Positions 61,555 through 64,000 of a stretch of 64,000 nucleotides of DNA are shown here, piece after piece. The notes below the pieces were generated by a model, which was not told where the DNA came from, did no database searches, and saw nothing but the letters and a program-made list of their open reading frames with translations. Made by a program: the position numbers and the translations under genes. Each line of letters starts with the position of its first letter. The stretch's first letter is position 1. This DNA is from Streptococcus mitis (GTDB taxonomy: Bacteria > Bacillota > Bacilli > Lactobacillales > Streptococcaceae): NCBI RefSeq assembly GCF_002860865.1, contig NZ_PKIE01000002.1, forward strand, positions 1-64,000, given 5' to 3'.

Positions 61555-62601
61555 CTATACACTCCGATTCCGATATTTTAATAAGGTTAAAGCTAAAAGC
61601 AACATCGACATATTATACTTAGCTAATACACAGATCAAACGTTTAGGAAAAGGTAAACGATGGATTGGATAGTGATACAAAACTGCTTTTGAGATAGGAT
61701 CCTTACAAATCTGTCTAATTCTTTGCAAGCGTTTATGAATTCTAGAACTTTTATATAAGGATTCCTGAAAAATACATAAACGAATATTAGCAATTAAAAT
61801 TCTCTCGATTCTTTCTTCCAAAATTTCTTGATTAGGTAATCCCTTAACTCTTTTTAATTGCTCGTTATACAAGATTTTATCCAACTCAAATCGATCTTCT
61901 TTATATTTCATACTTAAAGAACCAAAGTTTTCACGATAGTAGTATAAAATATCTGGGATAACAAGGGCGGATGTTGCTAATTTTAAACAATCAATTTGAA
62001 AAATAGCATCTTCTGAAATGAATTCTCTTTCCGAATGAAATAATAGCCCTTTATCCTTAAACAAAGAACGTTTATATACCCCTTTCCACACTGAAACACC
62101 TATCTTTCCATCTCCAATAAATTCTGGTGGTGAAGATATTACATCTGGTAAAAGTTCTGTGAAAATTGAATCATTTTTATAAAAAATGGAATCTAGGCTC
62201 TGATCAAGTGGTCCTATAATATTTCCTTTATTATCCACTCGATAAAAATTTTCACTATAAATCACGTCTGCATTAAAACGTTGTAAGTATGTATCATAAA
62301 TTTCAAGCATCTCATATGAGACATAATCATCCGAATCAACAAAGACAATATAATCTCCTGTACAATTTTCAATACCTGTGTTACGTGCAAAACCAAGACC
62401 TTCATTGGTTTTATGTATTACTTTTATCCGATGATCTTTTTTCCCCCATTCTTCACAAAGACTTCCAGATGTGTCAGTAGAACCATCGTTTACCAAGATA
62501 AGTTCAAAATCTTTAAAAGACTGATTTACAAGAGTATTTAAACATTGAGATAAATAATTCTCTACATTATAAACTGGAACAACTACACTAAATGTAGGCA
62601 T
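61555..62601 (-). CDS. Family 2 glycosyltransferase
   Basis: A 348-residue GT-A fold transferase: VVVPVYNVENYLSQCLNTLVNQS, ILVNDGSTDTSG, VDSDDYV (DXD-like metal motif) and an ED-type base around residue 200 (FISEDAIFQID). The C-terminal third is helical and basic. It probably adds one sugar of the repeat unit; donor not determinable. Start ATG follows AAAGGAAGAG. Confidence 0.88.
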   Translation of the reverse strand: MPTFSVVVPVYNVENYLSQCLNTLVNQSFKDFELILVNDGSTDTSGSLCEEWGKKDHRIKVIHKTNEGLGFARNTGIENCTGDYIVFVDSDDYVSYEMLEIYDTYLQRFNADVIYSENFYRVDNKGNIIGPLDQSLDSIFYKNDSIFTELLPDVISSPPEFIGDGKIGVSVWKGVYKRSLFKDKGLLFHSEREFISEDAIFQIDCLKLATSALVIPDILYYYRENFGSLSMKYKEDRFELDKILYNEQLKRVKGLPNQEILEERIERILIANIRLCIFQESLYKSSRIHKRLQRIRQICKDPISKAVLYHYPIHRLPFPKRLICVLAKYNMSMLLLALTLLKYRNRSV

Positions 62602-62632
62602 AAATTCTCTTCCTTTCAGAAATAGTTAAACA

Positions 62633-63319
62633 CTATCTATAGGCCAGTATTCTAGCTGGTACTCCACCTATGATAACATTATCTGGAAACTGCTTAGTGA
62701 CAACAGCATTCGCTCCAACAACACAACCTGAACCAATGCTGGACCCATCCAAAAAAACAGCTCCAGCACCAATCCAACAATTATGTCCTACTGATATTCC
62801 CTTTCGAGATACACCTTGTTCAACAATAAGTTTATTTAAATCACTATAATTATGATTTTCAGCATGAAAACGAACATTCTGACCTGCGATAACATTATCA
62901 CCAATTGTGATACCTCCAGCAGAACCAAATAAACTATATTCTGAAAAAGATGAGTTCTTACCAACTTTCAAGCCAATCCCCATATTTTTTATAGATCCTG
63001 TTCCAATAATTTGAGAATAATCTCCAATCTTCACATTATCTGCAAAATGGATTCCTTCTTTCGACAGTGCATCTATAGACACCTTTTTACCAATTCGAAC
63101 ATTTTTCCCAACAAATAATTTACGCTTTGCTAAGATAGAAACTCCTTGTCCAATGAATAAACGCTTCCCCTTTTGACCAAATCCGATTCCACGTACAAAT
63201 CCACGAAAGAGTCCAAAACCATAGTTCATACCTCTTTGTAGTATATACGCCATGGGTACATCAGGGTGAATGTCTACTGCTTTTCCAGTAATCTTTTTTA
63301 TTAAGCTCTCAACTATCAT
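62633..63319 (-). CDS. Hexapeptide-repeat acetyltransferase
   Basis: A 228-residue left-handed beta-helix transferase. Hexapeptide repeats run from about 60 to 220 (IGKKVSIDALSKEGI, VIAGQNVRFHAENHNYSD, then VGHNCWIGAGAVFLDGSSIGSGCVVGANAVVTKQF in parts), with the catalytic His in FHAENHNY and the closing IIGGVPARILAYR. It is of the serine/maltose/colanic-acid O-acetyltransferase type and probably acetylates the polysaccharide. It overlaps the upstream GT4 gene by 11 bases. Confidence 0.87.
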   Translation of the reverse strand: MIVESLIKKITGKAVDIHPDVPMAYILQRGMNYGFGLFRGFVRGIGFGQKGKRLFIGQGVSILAKRKLFVGKNVRIGKKVSIDALSKEGIHFADNVKIGDYSQIIGTGSIKNMGIGLKVGKNSSFSEYSLFGSAGGITIGDNVIAGQNVRFHAENHNYSDLNKLIVEQGVSRKGISVGHNCWIGAGAVFLDGSSIGSGCVVGANAVVTKQFPDNVIIGGVPARILAYR

Positions 63320-64000
63320 TTATCACTCTTTCATAATACTGAATCACTTCTTTCGAGTGTTCATCTATAGTTTTTAATTTTGTATTTTCTATATCATTTT
63401 CTATAACTTTAACTACTAAGTCATTCTGATTTTTAAAAACATGTGTTTCTGGAAGTAAGTCTTTTGATCCAACATTTTCACTCACAAAAACATTTACCCC
63501 ATAGGATAATGCTTCTACTGTTATCAATCCAAATGTCTCCTTCCACTTACTTGGAACAATAAGAATATCAATATTTTCATAGACACTATCAATCGTTTCC
63601 TTGGTAAAATATCCTTTTTGTTCAATGAATGAAGGACATTCTTCATTTGGAAAGTGACCATAAGTTGCAACTTCGTATAACTCTAGGTCTAAAGTTTTAG
63701 CAAACTCAATAAAATCAAAATATCCTTTATATTCTTCATCTGGACCAATATAAGCAACTCTAATTTTATTATTTGTAGTTGTTAATCTCTGATGAGGTTT
63801 AATTGAACTATTCGTTATAGATAATACTGTACTCTGAGTTGGTTTAATTTCATTTTGCTCATATACATTCTTTGTTAGACTACTATTAAACAAATAACCA
63901 TCTATTAAGTGAAACATCTCATTATAATAGTGTCGAAGTTCACTATAATTCTTTTCCTCAAATATTTCTCGAATAACTAGATTATTTTTTGATTTTGGAT
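63309..64000 (-). CDS. Family 4 glycosyltransferase, 5' part outside the window
   Basis: The frame stays open to the window edge at 64000 and reads PKSKNNLVIREIFEEKNYSE before the first internal Met at 63917, so the true start lies beyond the window. The visible C-terminal domain of at least 225 residues has the GT-B/GT4 pattern: IRVAYIGPDEEYKGYFDFIEFA, IDILIVPSKWKETFGLITVEAL with the E-x7-E donor-binding motif, and a final helix. It overlaps the acetyltransferase gene by 11 bases. Confidence 0.9.
   Translation of the reverse strand, partial: PKSKNNLVIREIFEEKNYSELRHYYNEMFHLIDGYLFNSSLTKNVYEQNEIKPTQSTVLSITNSSIKPHQRLTTTNNKIRVAYIGPDEEYKGYFDFIEFAKTLDLELYEVATYGHFPNEECPSFIEQKGYFTKETIDSVYENIDILIVPSKWKETFGLITVEALSYGVNVFVSENVGSKDLLPETHVFKNQNDLVVKVIENDIENTKLKTIDEHSKEVIQYYERVINDS

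Overview
This window is low-GC Gram-positive DNA from a Mitis-group Streptococcus (S. mitis, S. pneumoniae or a close relative). The evidence is a FabK/FabT fatty-acid cluster, the mevalonate operon next to a LiaFSR-type system, RitR with Asn53, MapZ, a choline-binding protein, BOX repeats, and a capsule-type locus ending in glf next to aliA. Gene order is close to the pneumococcal chromosome as I remember it. Several loci I recall from TIGR4 are missing (a GH101 gene between aliA and pbp1a, and the cbpG/cbpF and mannitol region beside tig), so S. mitis or a similar species is at least as likely as S. pneumoniae.

Layout. 1-1740: efp, asp23/yqhY and nusB (+), with the start of an unknown gene at the left edge (-). 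1753-12264: fatty-acid synthesis on the minus strand, read fabM, fabT, fabH, acpP, fabK, fabD, fabG, fabF, accB, fabZ, accC, accD, accA, with FabT-box-like operators before fabT and fabK. 12290-15890: a BOX element, aspartokinase, a DUF956 gene and serS behind a serine T-box. 15877-22516: a TDT transporter, an AhpD-like protein, a glycine-riboswitch-controlled AGCS transporter, mutS2, cvpA and zapA. 22590-26577: rnhC (possibly leaderless), lepB and recD2 (+). 26625-34871: tig, a frameshifted alkD-like gene, liaR-liaS-liaF and fni-mvaK2-mvaD-mvaK1 (-). 34994-42215: a choline-binding protein, ritR, gnd, mapZ, an rlmL-like methyltransferase, RNase P RNA, gpsB and ypsA (-). 42282-45039: recU and pbp1a (+).

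45247-64000 is aliA plus the 3' part of a cps-type locus on the minus strand. In transcription order it holds a GT4 glycosyltransferase (cut by the window edge), a hexapeptide acetyltransferase, a GT2, a capsular GT, wzx, wzy, a deleted acyltransferase, a TagF-like glycerophosphotransferase, gct, a decayed gene, rmlA-rmlC-rmlB, an inserted gene, rmlD, an SGNH-hydrolase fragment, a DUF1919 gene and glf. The set predicts a Wzy-dependent polysaccharide with rhamnose, galactofuranose and glycerol phosphate, probably acetylated.

The most unusual feature is between rmlB and rmlD. An AT-rich 524-residue gene with a C-terminal PD-(D/E)XK-like nuclease core sits between two diverged direct copies (about 89% identical by hand count) of the rmlB 3' end plus the following hairpin. 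It looks like a recombination-borne cargo gene, possibly for defence, placed inside an essential sugar-nucleotide operon while one intact rmlB was kept.
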